Shown here in pieces: positions 12,389-22,892 of a DNA stretch of 64,000 nucleotides. The DNA is taken from assembly GCA_025449115.1 (NCBI GenBank), contig JAHLKC010000007.1, positions 62,001 through 126,000 of the forward strand, read 5' to 3'. Numbering within the stretch: position 1 is the stretch's first letter; each line of letters starts with the position of its first letter. The DNA comes from Chytridium lagenaria. Lineage: Eukaryota; Chytridiomycota; Chytridiomycetes; Chytridiales; Chytridiaceae. Below the pieces are notes generated by a model. The model made no database searches, had not been told where the DNA came from, and worked only from the letters and a program-made list of their open reading frames with translations. The position numbers were made by a program, and so were the translations under genes.

Positions 12389-14111
12389 TCAAAGGTTAAA
12401 CACAATTACTTCCTCCATGAGCATCCCCACTTTATCATACGTAAGACCCTTGAGCCTTGACGGATCGTCGCGGCTTTTAGGTAGTTGCGGAACCGTAACC
12501 ACACGAGAGATGCCGCAATCATGGAGCATTGGGGAACATTCATCTTGAAAAAGACGGTGATTAGCATGTTTAATGTAGAATATAATGACAAAACGAAATA
12601 TATTATATAAAGGCCTCTTTACCGCATGGCATTTTCGTGCAAATGAGCCATCCACCCTTGATTCGGGATCCCGTCGGATTTCTCCATAAAAGTCCATTTT
12701 GTTCTATAAGCCATAGAAGGTTAAAAAAACATCATAGGAGATTGAATTCGAGTAAAAAATCAATGTCAAACGCGTGAAATTTGATGACACTTACCACTGT
12801 GCAGGATATAATCGTACTTTAACTCTTCGTCTTCTACTGAATCATCAGCTCCAGCTTGCGGATAGTCGAGATGTTGGCTAAGTTGGAGGTCAGCTCTGGT
12901 CATTTCAAATAAACAAAGTCTGAAGTAGAAAGGAGGCTCGCGACTCACGCTCTTTTAGGGTATCCATTCCATCCGACCGATACATATCTTCCGTCCTCCA
13001 CCAGCACACACCCAACCCCAAGCTTCGGATCATCGGTCCTCCTCGCCGCAATATTTGCCAAAACCATAGCATGCCTCGCCCAAACCGGCAATTCAGGTGG
13101 AGTCGTCTCTTTCCATAAATCCTCCGCCTCATTAGCAGAAGCCGCAGCCGCCGCAGCAAAAGCTCTGGCCTGTTCTTCGGCAGCGTGCCATACTCTAACG
13201 CCAACCGCGTATTTTTCTTGGAGCATGCGGAGGGCGAGACACGTACGACGGAACTTCATCATGATGGTGTCCCAACGTCTTGCTATACCGGCAGCGGTGC
13301 CAATGGAGGCGTCGATGGACCATGGGGATGATGGGACCATTGGAAGAGGAGTTGTGGGAGAGGGATCAAGGATGGTGATGGGCTCGAGGTGAAACTCGGT
13401 CATATCCTCGGATATTTCGCCGTGATCCCACTGAGGGATGAAAAGAGTCATAGCTATGTTGATGGTAGAAAAATAGACTCAATAACCCAATTCTCTCAGT
13501 AATCAGATATAAATAGTTCATGTTTCGCCTTTTTGATCCATGTCGCCATCTTTATCAGTATAAGTAGAGCGGGTATTCCAAGCCAATGACTCTCCGTGAA
13601 AGGGGAATAACGCGATAGCATTATCATTGGAAAAAAGTTCCAAGAGTCATTCAAACTGAGGAAAAAAAACAACGCGTGATGACTAAACCTTACCAATGGA
13701 ATTGTTTGCCACCAACCTCGCCACCGCCCTTCTATTCTTGTTCTTCCTCTCAATCTCCACCGTAGAGCCCCCCTCCCCCTCCATTTCCCATAACTCGGCC
13801 GGGAAGTAATATATCTTCCTCACCCCAGCCTGCACCATCACCTTCATACAAAGCGCACAAGGAAACCTAGACAAAAACATGTCCGATCCCAGCACCTCCC
13901 CACTTGCCGATAACAAACACCTAACGGCAGCATGAGATTCACCCGTCCTGTCGAGGGACAAAACTCTGTCCTTCGGATCTACCAAAACGGCACCTGTGGG
14001 AGAGCTGGAGGCGTAGATGTGGTTTTCGGTGTAGGGGATGGGTAAAGTTCCATCCAGAGAGCAAAGAGCATGAAGAGGTCTGGCCGACGGATACGGGTGG
14101 AGCTGTTGCAT
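12389..14111 (-). CDS. Two-domain cytidine/dCMP deaminase, CDADC1-like
   Basis: Five or so exons run from ATG 14111 (MQQLHPYPSARPLHALCSLD) to TGA 12389–12391. The N-terminal deaminase-fold domain has TGAVLVDPKDRVLSLDR, then GESHAAVRCLL and FPCALCMKVMVQAG. The zinc ligands His and PCxxC are kept, but the catalytic Glu of HAE is Ala. The second domain has LGVGCVLVEDGRYVSVGWNG, then across introns ILHSEQNGLLWRNPT with His and Glu present, and KMPCDECSPMLHDCGI. It looks active. The family deaminates cytosine nucleotides, and animal CDADC1 is reported to act on dCTP. The pairing of a degenerate first domain with an intact second one suggests the first is structural or regulatory. No frameshift was seen. 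A fragment of this gene is copied just upstream, next to the Fanzor locus. Confidence 0.88.
13905..14005 (-). repeat. Source copy of a duplicated deaminase exon fragment
   Basis: This 101-base stretch inside the first deaminase domain encodes the VLVDPKDRVLSLDR and SHAAVR region. It is nearly identical to 14276–14360. The second copy lacks 17 bases (13930–13946 here, covering the zinc-ligand His) and has one extra G near its right end. The copies are in direct orientation, about 360 bases apart. Confidence 0.9.
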
Positions 14112-14275
14112 GTGAGGAGGGATGGACGGGAATTTGATGAGTGATGGGATGCGGCGAATTGAGGAGATCGTACGGGAGAACAGTTGGGGGATGAAGGGAA
14201 TAGCGACATCTCAAGGGTTTGTCGCTTGAAATTTGTTGTTGATAATATTTATTTTGAATGTACTAAACCAAGAGA

Positions 14276-14360
14276 TGCCGATAACAAACACCTAACGGCA
14301 CCTGTCGAGGGACAAAACCCTGTCCTTCGGATCTACCAAAACGGCACCTGTGGGGAGAGC
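14276..14360 (-). pseudogene. Fragment copy of the deaminase gene beside the Fanzor stop codon
   Basis: An 85-base partial copy of 13905–14005. It keeps TGAVLVDPKDRVLSLDR in the same orientation but has a 17-base deletion that removes the zinc-binding His and shifts the frame, so it cannot be functional. Its right edge (14360) lies 8 bases from the stop codon of the TnpB-like gene at 14369–14371. The left side runs into AT-rich sequence upstream of the deaminase start codon. Confidence 0.85.
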
Positions 14361-14368
14361 GACTCTTT

Positions 14369-15449
14369 TTACGCAAAAAGGCCTAAAACGACAGGAGCCT
14401 TTGGCTCCAGACTTTGTAATTGATGAGAAATGAAATTTCTCTCTCCCATTGTCTTCCGAATCTTGCGAACTTGCCATAGAGCCCGTAAAACGTTATCCCT
14501 CGCAATGTTGCAGCATGCGTTGGCCTCCCGATCAAGACATGCATTGCAATTGTCGCAACAAAAACTCTTTCCTCGAAACTTTGGATTGACATGAAGGCAC
14601 ACTGAGCATCTTATCGAAGAAAAGGGTTCGCATCCAAGAATCAAGGCAGACTTTGTGAACGACAACGCATCAATCAGCTTGTCTCGAAGACTGGTGTGCG
14701 ATAGGCTGCATAGAACGTCCTTAGATAACCTCGGCAACTCGTTAGATCCACCCTTCTTCTTAAATTCGTCAACGTTAAAGTCTGGGAGAAAAGTGATGGG
14801 CATCGCTGAGAGGTAGCGAATGATTGCCTTGTGAACACGCTCAACCTCGCGTCGAATTAGTGAAGGTATCCTTTCCATATCGTCGAGCTTGCTCAATAAA
14901 ACCCGTTCTTTGTTAGAGTCAATTTGCCGTTGTCGCATCTTGATCTTGATGGATTCCTTGTGCGTAGCGACGGCCGAGGAATGTTTTCGAAATTCCTCCA
15001 AGCTTTGCTCAAACGCTTCAGCATTGCCGCTTTCCAAAGAATTAATTAGACCATCTCGAGAAGACATTGCGGCAGTGACCTCCATCCATCTCTAATTGCA
15101 ATGATGCGCTTTTCTTGCTCCAATTTCTAATTTTGCCTGCGGTAAGGACTCCAAACTTCATTGTATCGCCGTTGCTCTGGACAAATGCAGCCACTGGTCT
15201 TAGGCCTAGGTCACCGGAAGTCCACAGCTCAGAGGTTTGACGCCCGTCGCTGGTTGCCTCGAGAGGGGACCGCATCACCCATAGGAGATCTCCAAAACTG
15301 TTCTTTTCAAACTTTTTTAGCTCGGGAGGATTCGAGTTCAGGATTAAAACTCCAAGGTAAATCGCTCGGAAGCAGATTTTCCCTATATTCTTCTCTGCTA
15401 ACCTCATCTTGGCCCTTCTTCTAAGAGCCATTTGCGCGTCTCTCTCCAT
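14369..15449 (-). CDS. Fanzor-type (eukaryotic TnpB-like) RNA-guided nuclease, C-terminal RuvC half
   Basis: Two overlapping frames (15449–15042 and 15085–14369) read as one protein with a single-base break near 15060. The first holds a RuvC-I motif, GDLGLRPVAAFV; its Asp codon is at 15210–15212, and SNGDTMKFG follows as in Fanzors. The second has a long basic helical bridge and then the typical segment FLPDFNVDEFKKKG. SLSHTSLRDKLIDA follows, then the alternative catalytic Glu in GCEPFSS (codon 14627–14629). A zinc ribbon has Cys160/163 and Cys177/180 of that frame. The RuvC-III motif is CLDREANACCNI, with Asp codon 14531–14533. Layout and spacing match Fanzor/TnpB OrfB. The family cuts DNA guided by an RNA read from the 3' end of its own locus. 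The N-terminal half must lie upstream and is poorly resolved. It could be active if the frame break is a sequence error. Confidence 0.82.
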
Positions 15450-16296
15450 TCACCATCTTTTCAACAAGATTAGCCTGATGCAAAAGTGAAAAGAAAAAAG
15501 TAAACATGCAACTTACTAGGACCTCCCCACTTTCTGGCCTTTTTTTCTGACAAAACGTCTTATCCTTCCGTGATTTTGTCGCATATCCCTTTTTCTTAAA
15601 TATCTTGTCCTTTTCCTTTGAATCTAATATCATTTAAACTTAAAAGACCAATTGAATAAATGAATTAAAAGAACTCTATTACTTACCAATATATGGAAGG
15701 AGCACGGAGGATGGAGGAAATTTTAGAGGCACGTACAGAAAAGGCGTCTCACCTTCCACATAGATTCTTTCCTCCCCAAAATTCACCGGTAATGTAGAGC
15801 AAGCTGACGGCGGGAACACCAAATCAGATTTGGTACTAAAAGTGTATTCATGCTTGTCGTGCAGATTGATCTTAATACTGTCATCTGCCGAAACCGTTCA
15901 TTTGCGGCTGGCCGAAAGCCCTTATCTGATGTGACTTTCCAACCGTGACGAGAATCGTAGTTGAATGAAATGTCTCGCGGCAGGCAACGGGATGAAATGT
16001 TCCCGCAAGGGAAGGGAAACAGCAAAGTCTGGCATTAAAATCCCATCTCCCTCAACTTTGAAGTGTTGGCGGAACGAGGGGTGACCAAATATATCCCTTG
16101 TCTGCCCTTTGGAGGCTTATTCTTGATCCAGCTTGATGTCGTCCTTGTAAATGAGCCATCAGACTATGAATAACATCTCCTGGCAAATCGGTTCCGATCT
16201 CCCCAGCGTAATCTTCCAATTCATCAGTATTTCATCAATCCCTGTCCCAGCGCCAGAAACGACCCAAGTGAACTCGATAAGTCTAAAACCTTGCTT
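15450..16296 (-). other. Broken coding sequence between Fanzor core and upstream gene
   Basis: Open stretches on the minus strand change frame several times. Recognisable pieces are PRDISFNYDSRHGWKVTSDK near 15.95 kb, a stretch with HDKHEYTFSTKSDLVFPP near 15.83 kb, and GKKGYATKSRKDKTF-like basic sequence near 15.59 kb. These may form the WED/REC part of the nuclease or the link to the upstream protein. With several stops and shifts I cannot assign exons. Confidence 0.4.
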
Positions 16297-19200
16297 TTAA
16301 AAGATTCTGAAGCAGTAACCTTTTAGTGATTGTAAAACTGGCAGAGGTGCTGCTTGTATCGCTTGGGTTTTTTGAGCTCTAGTCTCTCTAGCTGATGGTA
16401 GTTCTAACGGAGGCTTATCTTTCTTAATGTCAACAGACCACTTGAATGCAGAAAAAGGTCGTAATAGCTGTGGTGTTTCATTGACCCCACTCAACGATGC
16501 GGACGACAAGATTGACTTTACATACTTGGTAGGAATCCGGAAAGACCGCCGTGTTTGGAGTGATGATAGACAGTTCAAGAGACTTGTTGAATAAACCGTA
16601 AAGATATGGCGATCGATTTTGTTGAGTTTTGGCAAGAGAACAATGGTTTCCCAGCCACTGAAAGCGAAACGTCAGGCCCCCCAAATGCAATCTTGACGAC
16701 TGGCAAGCAATGCTGGGACTGATCGACCTCCACCTTAAAGTGATGTTGCGAGACCCTCAAAAGCTCCCTCTTGAGACATATTTTGGCTTCTCTCAAGGAA
16801 AACCGTTCAGATGATGTGCTCTCTTGTTTCTTGATAACAGACGGGTCCACATATCTAAATCCATCCCCTTTTCTTCCAGAATGTGCATGTTTTAAAATTC
16901 GCGCGGCTTGCGAAAAGATGTGGTTGAGCAATCGAATAATGGCCCTGACTCCTTCAAAGTTGCCATAGGGTCTCCACACATCCTTTGCAATGTCAACATT
17001 CAAGCAATAAGATTCCCCGTCAACAGTGACCTTGAAAAATGTTTGCGGTTTCTGGCCTTTCCTTTCACCCTCCATTCCCTCCACTCCCTCCATCAGATCT
17101 TCCCCACCTCCTTCGCCTTCATCCAAACCGCCCATCACGTCATCCTTCTCAGCGCCCGTAATTCCTTCCTCCGCACAATCACTTTCGCTACTGCTATCAC
17201 TGCTGCTATCACTAGAGCTATCCCCATCATCTCTATTGACGTTTGATGGCTGTTTTGTTAATCCCTCAGCCACGTTCACGTCAACATCAGTGATTTTGAT
17301 CACGTCCTGAATCTCAAGTCGCGTCTGATCCATGTCCCGCGTGAACACAGCCATGGGTTGATTCAACCCAAAGAAAATGGTAGCAATAATAAAGATTATT
17401 CTGTTCCTGAGCTCTACTTGTTGATGCCTCTCTCGATTACCACCAGGTATCTGTAAAATATCTTCTAGAATCACCTGATAAATGTGATGAAGACACCTTA
17501 AAGAATCTTCAGGCACATTTAGACGTAAGGTGGAAAACATTGACGCGAGAAAGCTTTGAGAATAGTTGCAAGTGTCCAGACTTATAGAGGGTGGAGGGAG
17601 TAGAATGTCTTTAGGCACGAAAAGGACTTGCGCAGGGAATTCAGAGATCAACACATCTTCGGCCGCAATGAAAACCTTAGCAAAGCAATTCAAGACAAAC
17701 TTTCCGAGGCGCATGACTTTGGCAGCTTCCAGGCCATAGCGGTGTAGCTTGTTGACAAAATCCTTTGTGGCAGAGCTAGGATTATCAAAGGGGTCGAATA
17801 GAGCTCTACTCTTCATTCCCTTTTTGTAGCTCTTTGGATCCGTAGACATTAGCGGGAGCTTCAAGTGGGAGTAAAAAACATCCTTTTCTCCACCCTTCTT
17901 GACCTGACCCTCGTCATCAAATCTTAACCTCCTCTTCCCAGTCTTTTGCTGAACACGACCCTCTCCTGGCAAGCCGGTCATTGACAATAATTTAACCTCG
18001 TGTATCCAGTCGCTGAGACCACCAACCTCCAACCACAGCGGCAGATGCGGGCGCCTGGCTCTCTATCATCTCTACGTCCGCTAAGAATGACGGCCCCTCA
18101 TCATCACCTTTTTCCTCGAGCACCGCGTAATAGTTGTGCAAAGGCGTATGCCGAGTTTCAATCCGCTGACAAAACGAGAGAGTCACTCTTGGGGCGATGT
18201 TGGTGCTACTTCTTGACAGCGGTCGGGTCTTGACAAATAGCAAAGCAGGGCAAGGCGCAGGGAAAGGAGGAGTCTGAGCCAGAGTGGGAGGCACTTGGAG
18301 AACGAGGAGAATGTCGTTCAAAGGATTTTGAAGCGTGTCAAGTGCATTGGGGCTCATGATAATGTTGAGGCAAAAAACGTCGTGAGGGTGCAACCCTATA
18401 TCTTGACGGATAACCAAACTACCATTAGCGAGATCTTTAAACAAGTTTTGTCTGATCCAAAATGGTAAAAGATCTACAAAGTAAAGGAGGTTAAGCATTT
18501 AAAAAATGCAAGGGAGGCTTACATTGTTGTCATGACGTTGGTAACCAAAGCACGTAAGGGCATCCACTAATTCTCGAAAAGTCATGCTGTGGTTGTGTCG
18601 GGACTTGAGGCTGCTCTTTGACTTGTAATGCTTATGCAGCAACATCTCAAGCAAAGCCTGTCCCCTCCCCAAAATATGCTGAGTATGCTGATGCATCAGA
18701 CGTAGAAAGAGAAACGGCAGAAGAGAATGAAAAGATGAGGCCCTTGGTATTTGTGCTTGGGAAGCGATCTGTTTTAAAACATATAAAACGTATGAGAAGG
18801 AAATATTTGAATGGATAGAGATATAGAGCTAAGAGCAAACTCACCTCTATGTAAACTTCATCCTTTTTATTGTAGACGTCCGAAATTCCTGCAATAGAAA
18901 ATTGCACCCCTATTAAAATAATTAGAAAAGATCTAGAGTTGATGAGTTCCATCTTGTTCAAAGAAACTACCCTGACTTTTGTATACAATGTGCCGTAGCT
19001 GATCAACTTGAGCAATATCCAATAGGTAGAAACTTTCAATGTTCCCTCTCGCCTCTCTTGGATCCAGGGCAGAGAACCGCTTGCATATGACGAACCTTCC
19101 AAACAGATGGATGAGACTTTGGCATGTCCGTTCAGAATGGCCCCTGATCGTCTCGGAGGCAATGGGATGCCTTGCGTTATACCCAGGTGTCATAAAATAT

Positions 19201-20218
19201 CCTCGTTTGCCAACATTGTATAGTCAAACAATCCTCCCAGTCATACTGCCGCTACAGTCAAACTCGGCCAGACCGTGTAGAACTGACAGGCCTGAAACAC
19301 GAGGCTTTTTGACACCTTCAAGCTTGGTCATTGCTTCTTGAACAGAAAGTCGTCGATCGGAAAACAAGAATGAGCAAATATGCCAAGACGTGGTAAGATT
19401 GGCAGCTTGGGTGTGCTGAGACTGCGACACCAAGCATCACGGAGTAGACTGATATCGACTCCTGTAATTAAAATAGATAATAAGATTAAAATGGGACAGA
19501 TGTTGGATATCAAAATACTTCAAGTTGAGCTGAATAAATTACCTGAAGCAAGTGGACCTCTAGTGATGGTATCAATCTTCTTCAAAGCTGCAATTGAAAG
19601 GATGGGGCATATTTGCGTAGCAAACTCGTAGAATAAAGCAGCTCTCCTTAGCTGATCGTGATCAATATCCATCTGATATGTGACATCATATTGTTCCATG
19701 TTGCCCTTAAAGGCGGAACGTGAGCCAAGATCAGACAGCAACTTGCCAGAAAACACTGATTGGATCCGCTGCATTTCAGTGGTATCGATCATACTGTTAG
19801 GTTGTTGAAGAGCATCATTGATGTCTCGGCTTGGCGGTTCGCATCGGAGGTTGTTTCTGATTTTCTCAACATCAGCAAATAAGTGAACTTGGTTGTCAAG
19901 AAAGTCCTGCCAGAGAAATTCACGTTCTATATGCGGCCAAAATCGCTCAAGCCTCTTGGTTAAGATGGAATGATTTTGATCAAAAAAATCCTTATCCAGG
20001 GGTGCCCTAGCCATTGCTATCAAAGCCAAACGACTCCAACTCTTGACGGTAATATGATGTTTATCCAAATCAAGCCTTGGATGGATGGATCCCTTCTTCT
20101 CCCATTTTTCAAGATCTTTTGAAGGTCTCAAAGTGGAGTTGAAGAAGGGTTGATGTCTGATAAGGCGTGCCGGGTGATTGTGTGAAGAATTACAATATTC
20201 ACATGGCCTATGGCTCAT
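16297..20218 (-). CDS. Large spliced protein of unknown family upstream of Fanzor
   Basis: The region starts plausibly at ATG 20218 (MSHRPCEYCNSSHNHPARLI), whose CxxC…H-rich N-terminus could bind zinc. The first exon reads for about 230 codons. At least two proper GT–AG introns join good reading frames. One joins LASG to VDISLLRDAWCRSLS near 19.5 kb; the other joins GYQRHDNN to DLLPFWIRQNLFKDLANGSL near 18.5 kb. The longest piece (18032–16575, 485 codons) is mixed alpha/beta with an acidic Ser/Asp tract (DSSSDSSSDSSSESD) near 17.2 kb. Several single-base frame breaks occur, for example near 18.0 kb and 19.3 kb. I recognise no domain. Spliced introns and well-formed long frames argue it was a real host-expressed gene. 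Whether it is fused to the Fanzor is open. Confidence 0.5.
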
Positions 20219-21050
20219 AAGGACATTCCGCTAAGTCCGTTGAGTTCCGTTATATCCCGCGTCATATTGAATCCTCCCTTCTTTTCCCTTTGGGTTTTTT
20301 ATATATAGTTTTTTCCCCACGTTTATAGGGTTTTTATTGAAGGAGGTGGCGCACATATGTGCCGTTTATGTGTGTGTGCATATGTTGTGTCTGTTATTTA
20401 TTTGTATTTTGTGTATTACTTTAATATGAGAGATTTCTTGATTTAATTTGTACATGTTGAATTAAGTAGTTGATATTGAGTTGATTCCCATCCTCTATCT
20501 CACGCGCGTGGCCTCGCCGTGATCTCCCTTCACTCCTTCTTGGATGGCAGCCCACCCCTCTACCCCCTGCCACCTGGTGAAGCCGCAATCCAGCTGTTTG
20601 AAGCAGAAGGCTGCGATGGGAGCCCAAGGGTCCTCCTCATTGTCAGTGTCCTTTAGCTTAGGCTTGGTCAGCTACATTCCACCTCTGATGATCCCGAGCC
20701 GGTGATCAACGCTGCAGGCAGGTGATGAGTGAGGTTACCCTGTGCCAGCTCGTGAGGCAACGAGATCATCACGTTCCAAAAGGTGCCACAGCAGGAAAGG
20801 CAAGGAGGCTTTCAGCCATCCCCGATCGCCAGGAGACGATCTGGTGTTCATATTGGTTTATTAGCAAGGTAAGTCGACATAGAAGATACTAAAACACGTT
20901 CCCTTCTCCCTTAAATAAGCAGAATCTCGCGATCACTCACCCACACCATCGCCAAACAACATTAACATAGATTCAGGAGTACATCCTGTCCCTAAGTGCT
21001 CTGTGGACTTGCTCTGCTGGAGCAACTCCTTTACTCTTCTCCCCTACCCC
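20219..21050. other. Non-coding spacer within the island
   Basis: It holds a TATATATAG-type AT-rich box near 20.30 kb, a 12-base palindrome GCACATATGTGC near 20.35 kb followed by TG-rich sequence, and then a GC-richer stretch at 20.5–20.9 kb without a credible gene. It may contain the promoter of the minus-strand gene starting at 20218. Confidence 0.4.
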
Positions 21051-21969
21051 CTAGTCGAAGCTAGGTAGGGAGGGATGGGTCAAGAGAAGATCACAATTGA
21101 GTCCTTGCACTGAACAAAGTTGCTGATCTCGAATAGCAGACGTGGAGGCAAAGGCATGATCACCATAAGTAACTATGTCTGCAACCTTTTTCCCAGCAGC
21201 TCTGAACATAAAATACTCTAGAGTCGTGAGAAAGATAGCCCATGCGTCACTGATCCTCAAGTCGGAGCACTCCTCCTCATGGGCTGCATCGGTTGACAAG
21301 ACACGTGGGCAGTGTTGAGCTCTGAAATAAAAGGTACAGCAAACATCCTGTGACTGGTGCTCTTGTTGGTGTCAATATCAGCAATCACGTTTAGGAAGCG
21401 TGACGGAATCTGGCCAGTCATGGTTTGATCGTCAGCCCCATAGATTTGTCCTTTAGGGCACCCAGTAAATGCATGGCTACCTCCATGTGTGCCAGATCCA
21501 GAAGTGAATCTAATTATAAGATTTAGTATTATATTCCGAAAGAAGAAAAACCAGTAAATAAAAATATAGCACATACCTAGAAGGGGCTGAGGGTATTTGA
21601 ATCCAACATCTCTTTTAAAATCCTGAAGAAGTCTTTGAAGGCGGCACGTGAAGAAACTTTTTGAACGCGCTCTAGATAACCCTGTGCCGTTGTTGGGATC
21701 GTCTTTCCTGACACAACTTTCAGGTAACACTTTGTTTCAGCAGAGAGAGTATCGAGATATCCATGTTTGCAGTGATGAAATCGATAGTCCAAACTACTAG
21801 AGTTGACCTTAAAGTCCGCCTCATTATCGATATCTTCTGCATCCTTTCCGTGCGGGCTGTTTTGGTCGCTTTGGGTTTCTCTCTCCACCGTCAACGTCTT
21901 GAAACCCCTTTTGCCTTTTAGGCGGCATGGTGTGGATACCGAGAAGCTTAATGACGGACTCAGCGGCAA
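21051..21969 (-). CDS. Hypothetical island protein, frames broken
   Basis: Three overlapping minus-strand open stretches (21969–21577, 21730–21257, 21299–21051) could be exons or frameshifted parts of one gene. The first contains HHCKHGYLDTLSAETKCYL and KVSSRAAFKDFFRILKEML. The second contains GTHGGSHAFTGCPKGQIYGA. The third contains ISDAWAIFLTTLEYFMFRAA. The composition looks protein-like but I recognise no family. It lies directly upstream, on the same strand, of the large island gene and may belong to the same element. Confidence 0.35.
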
Positions 21970-22330
21970 AAAAATTGATGGACGACGATGGGGAAGTGAA
22001 GAGGTGAAGAACGAGAGACTCGTTGACGAAAAATTGACGGACTGCGATGGAGAAGTGAAGGATGGATTGACCAGATGAGGTGGAGAGGTGAAGGACTGCT
22101 GCGTTGATAAACGTTGACGAATAAATTGACGGTTAGGTAACGGAGAAATAGGTGGAGAAGCAAAGATGCGTCTACCGATGGAATAACGGACACGCGATGA
22201 ATAAAATGCCAGTCAACGATGGAGAAGTTAAGGATAACCCTAACGCTGATGACTGATGAATGAATGACAGATGCGTCGACGAATATTTCGACCCGGATGA
22301 GGTGAGCGGATGGTGGGGAGTGGTGAGTGT
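21951..22330. repeat. Degenerate minisatellite
   Basis: Imperfect tandem units share the words GTTGACGAA, AATTGACGG and GATGGAGAAGTGAAGGA at irregular spacing of about 60–70 bases, repeated four to five times. The array borders the island on its distal side. Confidence 0.6.
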
Positions 22331-22587
22331 GATGGATGCTGAATTGTGGAGGAAGCTACTAACCTTTTATCAAAGTATTTTGAATATCAAGGGTGTTGAG
22401 AAACCTCTGGTTATGTTATGTACATATTTATAATGATTTGTATATATATTAAAATGGAGAGTAACTTAAAGAAGTGACGAAGGTTGGGTTGTGCAACCGA
22501 GAGCTGAATATGGAACGAATTCGACGCAACGCTCAACGAGAGTTCTATGATATCCGTCAACGTTCATGGATGTATTTATTCACACAA

Positions 22588-22689
22588 TCGTCTTTGCGGT
22601 TTTTGCCTTTTTCGCGTGCCAAGTCTGAAGAAAATCGTGAATTCTCTCCCGTCATATTTTGCGCTTTATCTTGTTCCGAATATGTCGCG
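22588..22689 (+). repeat. 102-base dispersed direct repeat, copy 1
   Basis: This copy matches 25815–25916 with one mismatch, and 96 bases (22594–22689) are identical. It lies in intergenic sequence beyond the 3' end of the small membrane-protein gene. It starts with TTGCGGTTTTTGCC and ends with GAATATGTCGCG. Confidence 0.9.
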
Positions 22690-22892
22690 GGAGACTTTAT
22701 TCCGACTCTTCATTTCTTACGCAGCCTTCTTCTTCTTTTCCAACCTCTTATTCCTCTTTCATTCGCCTTCTTTTGTTCAACACTACTTCTATAGAGGCTA
22801 CTTCTCTTCGCTCTTTTTACCATCCCCAACAAACATTTTAAAAATGCCTGCAGCCTCCAACCCCAAAATACCCCAGAATAGCGCAAACTTTG

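Larger units (their letters stand above)
14361..20218 (-). mobile_element. Putative Fanzor-bearing element (limits uncertain)
   Basis: A continuous minus-strand run of unfamiliar coding sequence with a TnpB/Fanzor-type nuclease at its 3' end. The 3' limit is placed by the deaminase-gene fragment that ends at 14360. The 5' limit at 20218 is only the first plausible ATG. I found no convincing terminal inverted repeats or target-site duplication, so the span is a working estimate. Eukaryotic Fanzors are known to ride on several transposon classes, and which class this could be is not visible. Confidence 0.45.

Noticed and set aside
22230..22250. Telomere-like TAACCCTAACG word
   Set aside because: There are fewer than two units, within the degenerate minisatellite; chance occurrence.
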